The position numbers and the translations under genes are program-made. Below, piece after piece: positions 1 through 11,700 of a DNA stretch of 64,000 nucleotides; the stretch's first letter is position 1, and each line of letters opens with the position of its first letter. The notes under the pieces were generated by a model that saw only the letters and a program-made list of their open reading frames with translations, had not been told where the DNA came from and made no database searches. Origin of the DNA: Rutidosis leptorrhynchoides (Eukaryota > Streptophyta > Magnoliopsida > Asterales > Asteraceae); NCBI RefSeq assembly GCF_046630445.1, contig NC_092336.1:505749001-505813000 (forward strand), given 5' to 3'.

Positions 1-332
1 GTAGGTCCTTTATTACTTGTACTGACTGAAAATGTGGATGTTGGGTCGTGGTTAATTTCGCATGAGAAGAAATTAAGAAGGGACGCAGAAAACCGACATT
101 AATAGAAAGCTTGAAAATCAAAGAGAGAAAATGTGGGAGATCATTGTCTAGATAAGGATGAGTAGCTTGTAAACCATGATCTAAATACTTGTATTCAAAT
201 GCAAGTCTGTCTCAACTTGTTCTGAACTTCTGATGGTTTCATGAAAATTAGAATGGTAAAATGATTTATCACAGGGGCCCGTAAAAGGAAGTGTTAGATT
301 TTTTTCCTTGGCTTAAACAACGAATACTATTA
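1..332. other. Left flank, no gene seen
   Basis: AT-rich sequence with no convincing ORF, RNA gene or repeat boundary. It ends at the 9-bp target duplication (333-341) of the Mutator-like element that follows. Confidence 0.6.
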
Positions 333-341
333 AAATTAGAA

Positions 342-570
342 GGGCAAATTGCCCGAAAAGGTAATGTAAGCTACTCAATTTGACAATTAACGTAACTCCC
401 AATTTGTACAAGTCCGAAAAGGATTTCAATTTAATTTTTGCACAAGAAAATAATTACGTGCTAAAAAAATTTAATATTAGGGTAATATTCGTCAAATTCA
501 TTAACAATTGTTAGATAAAAATACACGTTTGGTTCCTGAAGTTTGTTAAAAATTTGCAACACTCATCCTC
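342..570 (+). repeat. Left terminal inverted repeat of the MULE
   Basis: About 228 bp whose reverse complement is found at 7739-7966, with scattered substitutions and small indels. The terminal bases are GGGCAAATTGCCCGAAAAGG. The 9-bp target duplication AAATTAGAA is at 333-341. Confidence 0.88.
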
Positions 571-608
571 TTCATCACCATCTTCATCTTCACCATCTTC
601 ATCTTCAC

Positions 609-1103
609 TGATCAATCCCTAACTAAATGATGTTGATTAATCACGGATTGAGTGCAATATGATTGTAATAGAGGATGGGATGTTTGATGATTATTTTGAG
701 CCCCGATGATCGTCTTTCACTTTAACTATCAAGTGATCAACCACCCCGACCCGGTCTTGATTGTTAATTAGCTTAATTCACCTTTTCGCAATGTAAAAAT
801 CCCTTGGGCAAAATCGCAAGTAGAAATTACAAAGGTTTAGGCAAAATGGCAGAGAATCAACAACCTATAAATAAGAGGCCAAGCTCCCTATTTATAGGAA
901 TCGAAATATCCGCGGTCTGCGAATTACTTAACTGTCCGCGAAAACTCAGCGGATTAAACCGCGGTATTTGCATTGATGCGAAAACATAACCGCTGAACTT
1001 TACTTTCAGCGAATATCCCCCAGCTTTGTATTATAATTCGCGTAGCTTTTCCTTTGGCCTTTAGCCAATAAAATATACATATGCAATGCTATGTATATGA
1101 TCA
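609..1103 (-). repeat. LTR of element R (3' LTR in element orientation)
   Basis: 495 bp, bounded by TGATCA at both ends, flanked by TTCAC on its left and by a G-rich polypurine tract (minus strand) on its right. It differs from the other LTR at only a handful of positions. Confidence 0.87.
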
Positions 1104-1114
1104 AGTCCCCCCAG
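1104..1114 (-). promoter_or_regulatory. Polypurine tract of element R
   Basis: On the minus strand this reads CTGGGGGGACT, immediately before the TGATCA start of the LTR. This is the expected place and composition for the plus-strand DNA primer and fixes the element's orientation. Confidence 0.65.
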
Positions 1115-1550
1115 TTTATTATGATACATTTTCGCGAAGCCAATGCATCATGATAAACTCTAAAAATAAAGAAGTGTTTCTTAAAATATTTCGCAAACAA
1201 TATTTTATAATTTTTACCGTCCATTTATTACCGTTGCTTTTATTAAGCCCAACGCGTAATTACAACGGTAATTTTTCGCCAATCTGTCAAATCAATACGC
1301 TGTGACGGCTACAAAATTACCGTTTACACGTCGCAGTAATTTTAGCCGTTTAAATGCAATGATTATCCTTTCAACTTGCTCGCCCTAATCCCAATTATAA
1401 ATAACACAATAATCCGCATAAAAACTTTACGCTTTCTCTTTCAATTTCATCTGCAATTAAATTCGTCGAATCACAATCGTACTGTGCAATTAACAATTCC
1501 AACCTTTAATTTCTTCAATTTTATCATCCAATTTTTCTTCCTTTTTGCAA

Positions 1551-3444
1551 ATGGCGTCATCTTCTTCAATGCATACTCCCGGAGGCTATGTTTCTTATAT
1601 GACGGAAGCAAAACTACAAACCCTGCAAGAATGGTATACGCCACTTGCCCAATTTGTTCCTACCGCGCCTGCGGCAGAACAGCGAGCCGATACTCCCCCT
1701 AAAGGGATGATTTCTGTTTACGAGGCTGCCATTTCTCAAGGCAACCTTCGATTTCCACTTACCCGCTTTTTTCGCAGCGTTTGCGAATACTATAATATCG
1801 CTATGGCACAGTTGCATCCCAACACGATTAACAAGATTGTGCTGTTCGAGATGTTCTGCAATGCCACCAACCAACCACTACTGCTGAACGTTTTTCGTAT
1901 GTGCAATAGCCTGGTGCTATATGATGTGGGGTGGTTTTCTTTCCGCAGTAAACTTGGCGTAATGACTTCACCAAAAGATTCAATTGGGAATTGGCGCAGT
2001 TCCTTCTTTTATATTAACGATACCGCGTATGTGAACAGCAAAATACCGAAAACGTGGTGTACAGAGCTTAATCCCGACCTCAATGAGAGGCCTGTACTCG
2101 ATGATCTTGAGACTGACACTCTCAAGACACTAAAGAACGCGGGCATATTTCTGCGACCTTACTCGAATGTACCACTGTACATTGAAAAAGTGTCTATTCA
2201 ATGGCCGTGGAGCGACCATGATGCGCTTTTGGTTGATCAATCAAAAAATGGTATGTCGCTTAAATTTATCGCAATGTATTAACGTACTTACATTTTTCGC
2301 AATATTTTTGCTTTGCATAACACTATACGCTTTTATTTTTTCAGCGGTTGCACTTGACCTTGTCATGAGGTCCGCTGATATAAGCAGGATTAGCCCTGCC
2401 CGTCGCCTAAAGAATGGCGACGGCGACATTATTCTTATTGATGAACCGATCATCAATACATGCTACATCGCTGGAGGCGAGGACCGCGGTAAGCGTAAGG
2501 TTGCGGAAACTACCCCCACTCCTCGCAAGAAACGTCTGCGCACTCATTCTGAACAAGAAGCAAGTAAGCAAATGCTATTTCGCAGTATTTATTTGATTAC
2601 GCATTGTTTGTTTTAGCATAAACTTGCTATATTTGCTTATCTGTTTATAGCTATTCTTCCAGGGTCATCCGCTGAAGCTACACCACTTTACAACATCAGA
2701 GGGAGAATCCCTACAGATGTTCTTAATGAACCCGGGAATGAAGATCTATCACTTCCATCTGACGCAGAAGCGTCCAACTAGGAAGAGGAAGGAGAAGCCA
2801 ATGCGGAAGAAACTGCCGCAGCAGATCGGGCCTTTAAACTATACCAAAGGCTTTATAAATTTGTTCCTGCAGAAACAAGAGAGCAATATCGCAAATTGTC
2901 TTATCCCGAGGCTGCCAGACAACGACTGCATAATTTCTACAATGCAATTTATCTGACAGTCGACAACATGGAGCGTTTCACGGAGATGTCAGACGAGTAT
3001 GAGAAAGCAGTGAAGGCTGCCAACGCTCAAGAAAGAAGGGCGCGAAAGGCTGAATCGCGTCATGAAAAGGTGATGGAAGAGAACGCCTGACTTAAAAGAA
3101 GGGCAGAGGTCGCGGAACACGAGTTCGCACAGCTAGTCAAGTATCTCCCGACATTTGCGGATAAAGTGATGGACTCCGAGCCAGTCACTGAAAAATTTCA
3201 AACATATGCTCAAGCAGCAAAGCTCGCCACTCGCTGCGAATGGCATGATTTATTGTGCAAACTTGGCGATCTTTCGCAACCTCTTCCTTCTGATATGGCG
3301 AAAGAAATATGCGCCACCGATGATGCTCGCGAAATAATGGAGAGGGCGAAGAAGGAGATTGAGAAGATTAGCATACCTGCTCTTGAAGAGCTCAATCAGC
3401 GAGAAGGCGTTACATTTGCAGATATCAAAGCTTTAGAACTTTAG
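1551..3444 (+). pseudogene. Antisense extra ORF of element R (putative gypsy-type transposon protein), spliced, two stops
   Basis: The ATG at 1551 opens a reading frame that continues through two well-formed GT-AG introns (2251-2344 and 2564-2662). Exons 1551-2250, 2345-2563 and 2663-3444 join in phase. Exon 1 has the look of the plant 'putative gypsy type transposon' domain (Pfam PF04195): a basic FFRSVCEYY-like helix, the QLHPN motif near residue 88, and an aromatic GWFSFRSK segment near residue 130. The last exon is rich in charged helices (AQERRARKAESRHEK), probably coiled coil. Premature stops lie at 2779-2781 (TAG) and 3088-3090 (TGA), so this copy is broken. It runs opposite to gag, as in Tat-lineage elements that carry an extra antisense ORF between pol and the LTR. 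Its function is unknown. Confidence 0.72.
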
Positions 3445-4196
3445 CTTTGCCTTCACTAATTTGCTTTTGAATGTATTTTCGCAATTATGAATTGCGTTTG
3501 TTGTAAAAATCCGCGTTACGTACGCGCTTAATATTAATCACTTTTTTCGCAGTTCGCAGTTGTAACTTCTTTTATTTATATAGCGCTTTATTATCAATAT
3601 TCATAACACGGACTTGTCCTTTGCAATTTTCAACTTTTATTATTGTGCACATAATAAATGTGTACTTTTACGACACAATCTGTATGCGTATATACTTATA
3701 CGTTATGAATCTTCTAAGTCCGCCATAACGATCCTTAGGCAAATTTAGCATTGCGAAGCATCTAAGTATTGGCAAGATCAAATACTTAGGAAGTGTTATC
3801 CTTTCGCAATTATTTTCAAATTAACACAAGTGGGCTATTTCATCACTTGGTTTTTAGCAAACTATTCCGCAATGTAGTTTTGCATTTTCATAGTCATTTA
3901 AGCAGGCTATGCTTTTACAAAAATTATGCCGCCTTATTTAAAATATCCGCAGAACAAACATTAACTTAGTGTTGTCAAAGACAAGTAATTGCATTCTGCG
4001 AAATAAGCACTACGCGTGGCCACACGCAGTGTTTTCGCTTTGTAAAGAAACAATTACTTAACACTGAAATTAACTCTGCTTTATTCATTACTATTTCGCA
4101 TTCAAAACATAAACACAACTATCAAATTCGCATATTAACATCATGCATTTATGAATTTTGCCTTAGCATCTTATTACAACTTTTTAAATTTTCGCA
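3445..4196. other. AT-rich non-coding interior of element R
   Basis: No ORF or domain on either strand. By position this is where RT, RNase H and integrase would lie between the protease (minus strand) and the antisense ORF, so it marks the internal loss of pol. Confidence 0.6.
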
Positions 4197-4889
4197 CTAC
4201 TCAGGATTAACTGAACATCCTTCAATACTCAAATTTGTATTTGCCATAATCGTAGCGCAGAATGGCTCCACTTCTGCAGAAATCAGCGTGCCAATGCCCT
4301 TGTTGGCAGAAAATTTTAGCATACCATGTATGGTAGATGGTATAGCGCCAAACATGCGCAAAGCTGTGCGCCCAAGTATCATATTGAATGGCGATTGATT
4401 TGGCATTATGTACAGATTCAATACAGCTTGGCGCCTTAGCGACTCATCGCTGTCATCAACTAACTCCATTTGTAACTCCAACAGTCCAACAGGCCAGGAT
4501 GACTCTCCTGAGAACCCAGCAAGTGAAACCGCAGTAGGTTTCATCAAAGCTTGAATGCTCGCAGGCAACTTGCTAAAGCATTGTTCATACATGACGTCGA
4601 CGCTGCTACCAGTGTCCACATGAACCTTCATTATTATTATTCCAGTATTTGCAACGCGACATGAAACCACTACAGGTTTATCAACATCAGCGGTCAAACT
4701 AGCAGGAGGAAACGTGATAGAAGGACATTTCCAACTGTCAATCTGTTCTGAAATTTGCATTACTGACGTTTCGCCATGCACTTCTACCACGTTGATCACC
4801 TGAATTCCGCGCTGATTTTCTTTTTTGCTCACCATTTTTACTCCCAGATTCTTTACTGAGGGAGCCTTTCGCTCAACCGCGCCTGACAC
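4197..4889 (-). pseudogene. Aspartic protease region of element R
   Basis: About 230 codons. A retropepsin-type active site, VHVDTGSSVDVMYEQCF, lies near residues 90-106, followed by a C-terminal flap/strand region with ILGRTALRMFG. This form (D-T-G-S-S-x-D-V-x-Y) is typical of Tat/Athila-type Gypsy elements. It continues upstream in the gag reading frame after one stop near 4900, and it ends at a stop at 4197 without entering RT. It would process Gag in an autonomous element; here it is a remnant. Confidence 0.72.
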
Positions 4890-4904
4890 ATTCGAGGTGT
4901 TGGC

Positions 4905-6628
4905 TTATGTAGGCATTATAACCGCATTCGTGGTGTGTTGTGCGATTAAATGGTCCAGCTTGCCTTGCTCGTACACTTCTGCAATGAATTCCACCAAATC
5001 TCTGCAACGATTGGTATCATGACCGCAATCATCATGGAAAACACAAAATTTTGATCTATCGCGCCTGCTATTTTCTCCCAAAAGCTGCGGATCAGGAAAA
5101 GACTTCGCAACTCTTTCTTGCAACAAAATTTCCTTAGGCGTTTTTGTTAGCATCTTTTTTTTTTTTTTGAAAAGCGTTTTTGTTAGCATCTGAATGATGT
5201 TGAATGATTCATTGCTCCACTTTCGCGTAGAATAGCGATACGGCGGCCATATCCATGGTTATCATTTTGGCCTTGAAACCTGTCATTTCGCGGGTATCCA
5301 CCGCAGCCATTTCTTCGCGGAAAACCTGATCCGCGGTAATTATCATTGTTACCATCGCGAAAAGAGTCATTGTCATCTCGCCAACTTTTATCTCTACCCC
5401 ATCCACACGCAGGGGTTATACTGCTATCCTCTCCCCCGCGGAGATAATCATATGTTTCCTGTTGCACTTTTGCAAAAGTCAGCGGGACATCTCTTCGCAA
5501 TCTCCGCACAAGAGTAGGATGTCGCTGTGGGTTAATAGCATGCAAAAATCCAGAGATTTTTTGATCTTCATGCAGGCTTGGAATCTTTTGACATTCATAG
5601 ATGTACCGCGTAAGTAATGCGTTCAAAGTCTCTTTGTTGCCTTGCTTAATATCGTGACATTCTATGTGCGTCTTTTTCTACGGTAACAGATTTTGAAACT
5701 GCAGCAAAAAAATTTCGCGCAAATCTACAAAGCCAACGATACTGCGAGATTGCAAACTATGAAACCATTCCCTTGCTGACCCTTGCAAGGCCATGGGGAA
5801 TACTCTACACGCGACTGGTTCATCCCAGTTATAAGTGCTTACTACACCTTCAAAGCATTGCAGAAAATCCAAAGGATCAGTTAGACCCGAATAGACTCCC
5901 AGAGTTGCCGGCACAATCGGCGGAGAAACAATTGGATAGTCAGAAATATGCTGGACAAACTTGTCTGCAGCAGTAGTGATTTCTGTTGCCTTTTTTGTGC
6001 GAGTATCTGCATTCTCCGCACAAAACTTGGTAAGCATGTCTTGCAAAAAGTTTGGCTGATCAAACTTATGTTGCATTGACTTTGGCGCAATGCTTCTGAA
6101 AGCATCCGCCAAAAAGTTCTGGGCATTTTCTCTGCGAGCAGCGTCAGATAAGTCGCCCTCTTCCCCATAGCGAGGGAAAGGTGTTGGTGGTCGCTTTCAC
6201 TTAATTTGTGGATTTTTAACAAACTCTTCTACGCTGTCCGAATCATCAGAAAATTCGCACTCTTCTCTTGGCGTTTTTGCCATTTTTGATTTATACGCAG
6301 AGTTCAAACGAATGCGATCTTCTGCATTATCGCTATCGCTATCATTATGCTCGATAACTAGACGATCAACTTATGATCCTGAATCATTCAATGGCCATAA
6401 GTAAGTGCGCGGTATGCGAGATTCGCAATTACGCTTAGCATCTCGCTTAGCTTGCTCGATTGCAGTGCCAACAATTTTGTCAGTTCGCAAACTAGATTTT
6501 CCAGCCAAAGCTTTTGATCGTTTCCCATCAGCGGTTATTTCACTGCGATTTTGCAGCAAATTTCTTCGTGCAGTCATTTTCTCAGTAGCAACTTCTGGCT
6601 GCGGGTCACTAACATTGTTTTCAGCAGA
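4905..6628 (-). pseudogene. Gag region of element R, fragmented
   Basis: Read leftwards, the pieces are a basic N-terminal segment (6628-6371), then after a frameshift an acidic segment, a retrotransposon-gag core at 6112-5678 (GLTDPLDFLQCFEGVV, ALQGSAREWFHSLQ), more gag at 5626-5183 with an RG-rich tail, and a zinc-finger-like block near 5080-4990 (CVFHDDCGHDTNRC). The last has the CxxHxxxGHxTxxC spacing typical of Tat/Athila gag. Stops at the ends of the pieces and an A/T homopolymer slip near 5155-5170 interrupt it. The start codon and leader are missing at the LTR junction. Confidence 0.75.
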
Positions 6629-7120
6629 TGTTTCCCTAACTAAATGATGTTGATTAATCACGGATTGAGTGCAATATGATTGTAATAGATGATGGGATGT
6701 TTGATGATTATTTTGGGCCCCGATGATCATCTTTCACTTTAACTATCAAGTGATCAACCACCCCGACCCGGTCTTGATTGTTAATTAGCTTAATTCACCT
6801 TTTCGCAATGTAAAAATCCATTGGGCAAAATCACAAGTGGAAATTACAAAGGTTTAGGCAAAATGGCAGAGAATCAACAACCTATAAATGAGAGGCCAAG
6901 CTCCCTATTTATAGGAATCGAAATATCCGCGGTCTGCGAATTACTTAACTGTCCGCGAAAACTCAGCGGATTAAACCGCGGTATTTGCATTGATGCGAAA
7001 ACATAACCGCTGAACTTTACTTTCAGCGAATATCCCCCAGCTTTGTATTATAATTCGCGTAGCTTTTCCTTTGGCCTTTAGCCAATAAAATATACATATG
7101 CAATGCTATGTATATGATCA
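6629..7120 (-). repeat. LTR of element R (5' LTR in element orientation)
   Basis: About 492 bp, homologous to 609-1103. The outer end (7115-7120) is TGATCA followed by the duplication TTCAC. The inner end reads TGTTTCCC where the other copy has TGATCAATCCC; the loss coincides with the missing primer-binding site. Confidence 0.85.
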
Positions 7121-7125
7121 TTCAC

Positions 7126-7738
7126 CACCACCATCTGCATCGTCACCACCACCATCTTCATCATCTTCATCACCGCCCACCATCTAAAGAATCCGGCAAG
7201 GAGTGGTGGTAGCTGCAGTGGTCGTTGGTGGTTAGTGGCGGCGGTTATGGTATTAAGCTCAAAACACCACGAAAATTCACCAAACTTTGCAGATATCACC
7301 ATTAGAACCCGATAAACAATGCTACATTTTCAGAATTTGCAAATAAACTCTCAAAATCCATCTATGAAACGATTTCAGTTCCAAAAACTCGAAAATAAAA
7401 AATTCTTATAACTCGATGGTAACTTCGATTAAGGACCTGAAACTTTCAGGAATTAATCACTAAATGATTTCCAAGCTTTCCTCAATGTTAATTTTTCCAA
7501 TTTCTTCCTAAATCTTCAAAACCCAAATGTTAGTTCGAACCCTAATTATGAAAGAACGGGATCTGCTTCTGATGTTCGTTTTAATCATGTTCATGATTCA
7601 CTTTAAGCTCGTAAAGATGTTGTGATGCCACTGCAACCAGTAATTTCTGTTTCTAATGTGCAGATTCGTGTTTCAGATTTGAATGTCGTTGCAATTTCTA
7701 GTTCTAATTCTCATAATCCATTTTTAAAGATAAAACAG
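7126..7738. other. MULE body to the right of the inserted retroelement
   Basis: No intact ORF. Joined to the left side (571-608), the minus strand would read a short acidic Asp/Glu/Gly-rich stretch that the retroelement splits. It begins just after TAG ATG near 7180. It is low in complexity, so a coding role is doubtful. Confidence 0.4.
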
Positions 7739-7966
7739 GAGGATGAGTAGTGCAATTTTTAAACAAACTTCAGGGACCAAATGTGTACTTTTATCTAACA
7801 ATCGTTAATGAATTTGACGAATATTACCTCAATTTAAAAAAAATTTAACACGTAATCCTTTTCTTGGGCAAAAATTAAATCGCAATCCTTTTCGGGCTTG
7901 TGCAAATTGGGGGTACCTTGATTGTTAAATTGGGTAACTTACATTACCTTTTCGGGCCATTTGCCC
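7739..7966 (-). repeat. Right terminal inverted repeat of the MULE
   Basis: Reverse complement of the left arm; its outer end reads ...GGGCCATTTGCCC, followed by AAATTAGAA at 7967-7975. Confidence 0.88.
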
Positions 7967-7975
7967 AAATTAGAA

Positions 7976-8739
7976 TACCTTCATCAATAAATGAAGGGTT
8001 CTATAAACCAATACAACTAAACCGACGATAATTAAGGCTCGAAAAGAGTAATCAATCTAGAACATCCTAACAACCGATACAAGCAGTTTTTATCATCAAA
8101 TATCAAACACCCCAAACTCTAAGGGTTAAAGTGAAAATTACATATTTCTAAATAAAAAAAAAAAACTAAAAAAATCATTCAAATCTTCAACGGACCACAT
8201 CTTCTCGCTCGTCACGCGTTATATTTTTCCGAAACCATGGTTCAACTCGAAATAATTTTACGAACACAACGCAACTACCTATACACAAAATAGACGCTTT
8301 TCAAAAAACGTTAAATATCTCGGGCTACTATGTTTTAGGGTGCCTTATTAAATTGTGTTAATATATTCCGGATGTTACAGTCATTTTGGACAACTTTCGC
8401 TAACTACAAGTGCAGGAAAGACATTCCAAGATCAAAAAGAGCATGTGATTATGCAATGTATGCAAACTCATGTAATAACCTTTTGTATGTAACAACCATC
8501 AACTTTTTGCGATAATCTGTAACTTTTTCTAATTTCTTAAGTTACCGTAGCATCGCGCTGTGGATCAATGGCTTCTTTTTAGCAATTTATCAAAAAGTGT
8601 AATACAAATATCACCACCGATTGTTAAAATAAATGAGAAACATATGAAAATAGGGAAAATGTCATGTTTCATTTTGCTTGAATAACCGGTTCTAGTTACA
8701 TTTTCCGGTGCCAAACCAGAAAATTAAAATACTTTTAAA
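7976..8739. other. Region upstream of the CRM-domain gene
   Basis: AT-rich, no ORF. It should hold the promoter and 5' UTR of the gene starting at 8740. I could not single out a TATA box or transcription start with confidence. Confidence 0.4.
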
Positions 8740-11700
8740 ATGTTTATATTCATCCTTCGCCGCAGCTCCGGCCGCCGCCGCCTCTTCTCCACCACAACCT
8801 CAAACCTATACACCAAATATTCTTTCACTCCACCACCATCACTTCACAAAAACCCTAGAAACCCTAACTCCACACAACCACAACACGCTGATTATAATTA
8901 TAATAACAATAAGAAGAAGAAAAAGCCTCTATACCGTCCACCGTCATCTCTAGACCGCTCCGGATCAAAAATCATAAAGTCTGATTTGCCGTTCGATTTC
9001 CGGTTTAGTTACACCGAAAGCAATCCTGCAGTGAGACCTATTGGTTTGCGTGAACCGAAATACTCGCCGTTTGGACCGGAGAGAGTTGATCGTGTGTGGA
9101 CGGGTGTATGTGCTCCTGCTGTGGACCCCATGGCAGGGAAACAAGAAGCTGAGAAATTAGAAGCCAAAAGGAAGATGATTAGAGAAAGGATTCATGGAGA
9201 GGAATTAACTAATGCTGAGAGGATTGCATTGGTTGAGAGATGTGGGAAGCATAAAACCAAACGACAAATCAATTTGGGTATTTTTATGATACACATATAG
9301 ATATAGATATAGATATAGATATAGATATAGATATAGATATAGATATAGATATAGATATAGATATAGATATATGATCCGAGTTTTGATTTTTGTATGTTTG
9401 TATGATCTTGAAACAATTATGTTAGATATGTTAAAAATGATCTTCATATGACAGATAAAAGTTCGCTAGACTATTTCATTATTTCGTATTGTTTAATGCT
9501 TGTTAAGAACTGTAGCTGACTGCGTTAGATTAGCCATGTATTCACGCTTTCATCTCTTATTTCCGTTTTGGTGATAACGTGTTCTTTCGTTTGTGGGTTT
9601 GCAGGCAGGGATGGATTAACACACAACATGTTGAGTGACATTCATAATAACTGGAAGCAAACTGAAGCAGTAAGGATCAAATGTATGGGTGTACCGACTG
9701 TCGATATGAAAAACGTTTGCTCACAGTTAGAGGTAAGATTGTTTTTAGGGCATATGCGTTCTATGTGTAGAAATTTTCTAGCAACATGGATTGTTGGATG
9801 TGTATGCATGATTTAATTCAATAAATGGTGTTTCTATAAAGAATCACAAAATATATGGACCTTGCAAAGTTGCAATGATGAACACGATAGTCAATGTGTT
9901 AATTTTTTAACAGCTGCATCTTCACTTCTTCAACTACAGTTAGTTAAATTTGAGGTTGGATCATGTGCTTAAGGTGTTTATAGCTATCAAGAACCCTGCT
10001 TGATTCTTGAAGCATAGAAATTATTGTGTTAAATACAATTTTGATATGTATCTTTCCCCTGTGTGTATCTTGTAACTGGTAACGACTTATTTGTCATGTG
10101 CTTAGAGATGTTGAATTGAATGTAGGTTGCTTAAAGTTATAAAAGCAATATGTATGATGGAAATGCAACGTATATGTTCCAGGATAAAGCATTCGGTAAG
10201 ATCATACATAGACACGGTGGCTCACTTATATTATACAGAGGCAGAAATTACAACCCTAAGAGAAGGCCCGTGATTCCATTAATGTTATGGAAGCCCCAGG
10301 AGCCCATATATCCAAAGCTTATAAAAACTACTATTGAAGGTTTAAGTATTGAGGAAACAAAAGAAATGAGGAAGAAAGGACTAGCTGTTCCTGCCCTTAC
10401 AAAACTCGGTAATTGTTTGCTGTATAGTTGTTAATGCTAGATAATCTTGTTGGCCTTTTTTTTTCGTTTCTGATTCGACGCGCTAATGCAGCAAAAAACG
10501 GTTATTACGGTGGTCTTGTTCCTATGATCAGAGATGCCTTTTTGGTGGAAGAGCTGGTGCGAATCGACTGCAAGGGTCTGGAAAAGAAGGATTACAAGAA
10601 ATTAGGCAGCAAATTGAGAGTAAGTGTCAAGATAAATTAATACTATGTACCAAGTTTCCTTTAATCTTATTCGTTTAAATCACGTAATCATTTTGTTCCT
10701 GCAGTTTGCCAATATGTTTAACATTTGTTTCAGATTTGAAATGCCCTAATCTCGTTCAAAGTGACAACATCTAAAAATGTTAAGATCCCCTAATTTAGGG
10801 TGCTTTTGACAAAACTGAATATTTAAGCATTTAATGGTTCATAATATGAATGATTCAAAGGTTCTAAATGAAGTTAGTTCTGAATTACAATAACCTGTTT
10901 AATAATTATTTTGAATAAATAATGTAAAATTACCTTTATTAACATTTTGCATTAATAAAAAAAATTATAGTTATTTATTAAGTGTTCTTGATATAATATA
11001 ATTTTAAAAAGAATATTACAAAAAATTTAGGTTCTTAATGGTTAAGAGAGTATTTCAACTCTGGTTCGTTGAACCATTCACCACCATATGTCATTCAGAG
11101 GTCGAAAACAAACGCGCTCAATGCCGAATGGTTCATCCAGCGCTGAACCATTCAGTTAAGAGGTAATGACGCACCCTTAGTACGGATATTCCAATAAGTC
11201 ATCTAATTACTCAGCTCAGATTAGAGGCTAATGTAGTATAGCTGTTTTTGCATGTAGTCTTGCACCATATTGTAAAACGGTTGTTAGGTATCATTTTGAG
11301 TATGTTGTCTGTATAACACCACCAATATCAAGGCATATATCAGACAAGCCTAACCACACTTCATATTTTTGGGGGTTTCATTGTTGGCCGTGTAGTTTTG
11401 TGTATACTATTTGTGCAACTATAGTTACATAAAAGCTGGAATAATTGTAAGCAGTATGTATGTCCTATTGTTCATGTTGATGCCCTTTTAACTTCTATCA
11501 GCTACTTATTATATGCATAATACTGGGTGGTATTAGCAACTCATGCATGCTTGTGTAATAGGACTTGGTTCCATGCATTCTGGTAACATTTGAGAAAGAA
11601 CAAATAGTCATATGGAGAGGTAAGGACTACAAACCTAAAGAAGGTGGATGCTTTCTCATGGACCGTGAATCTTTTGACAATTCATTCGGTGACACTGACT

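Larger units (their letters stand above)
609..7120 (-). mobile_element. Tat-type Ty3/Gypsy LTR retrotransposon, defective (element R)
   Basis: Direct repeats at 609-1103 and 6629-7120 are nearly identical and are flanked by the 5-bp duplication TTCAC (604-608 and 7121-7125). The termini are TGATCA. Coding order on the minus strand is gag then protease, and a purine tract (GGGGGGACT read on the minus strand) abuts the LTR at 1104-1112, so the element runs right to left. Reverse transcriptase, RNase H and integrase are absent. The region just inside the right LTR has no recognisable primer-binding site, and the last few bases of that LTR are lost, which suggests a deletion from the LTR edge into the start of gag. 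A long spliced ORF on the opposite strand (1551-3444) matches the extra antisense ORF known in Tat-lineage elements. The insertion is clean within the MULE body. Confidence 0.85.
342..7966. mobile_element. Non-autonomous Mutator-like element (MULE) interrupted by an LTR retrotransposon
   Basis: The two ends are long inverted repeats (342-570 and 7739-7966), both beginning GGGCAAAT.GCCCGAAAAGG when read inward. Directly outside them is a perfect 9-bp direct repeat, AAATTAGAA, at 333-341 and 7967-7975. Long TIRs plus a 9-bp duplication are the classical signature of Mutator-like DNA transposons. Without the inserted retroelement and its duplicated 5 bp the element would be about 1.1 kb. No MURA transposase is visible, so it must have been mobilised in trans. 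The arms differ at many positions, so the insertion is old compared with the retroelement inside it. The right end lies about 0.8 kb upstream of the start codon of the CRM-domain gene. Confidence 0.88.

Noticed and set aside
1006..1305. Short ORFs on both strands across the LTR edge of element R
   Set aside because: Frames cross the LTR/interior junction and have no coding features.
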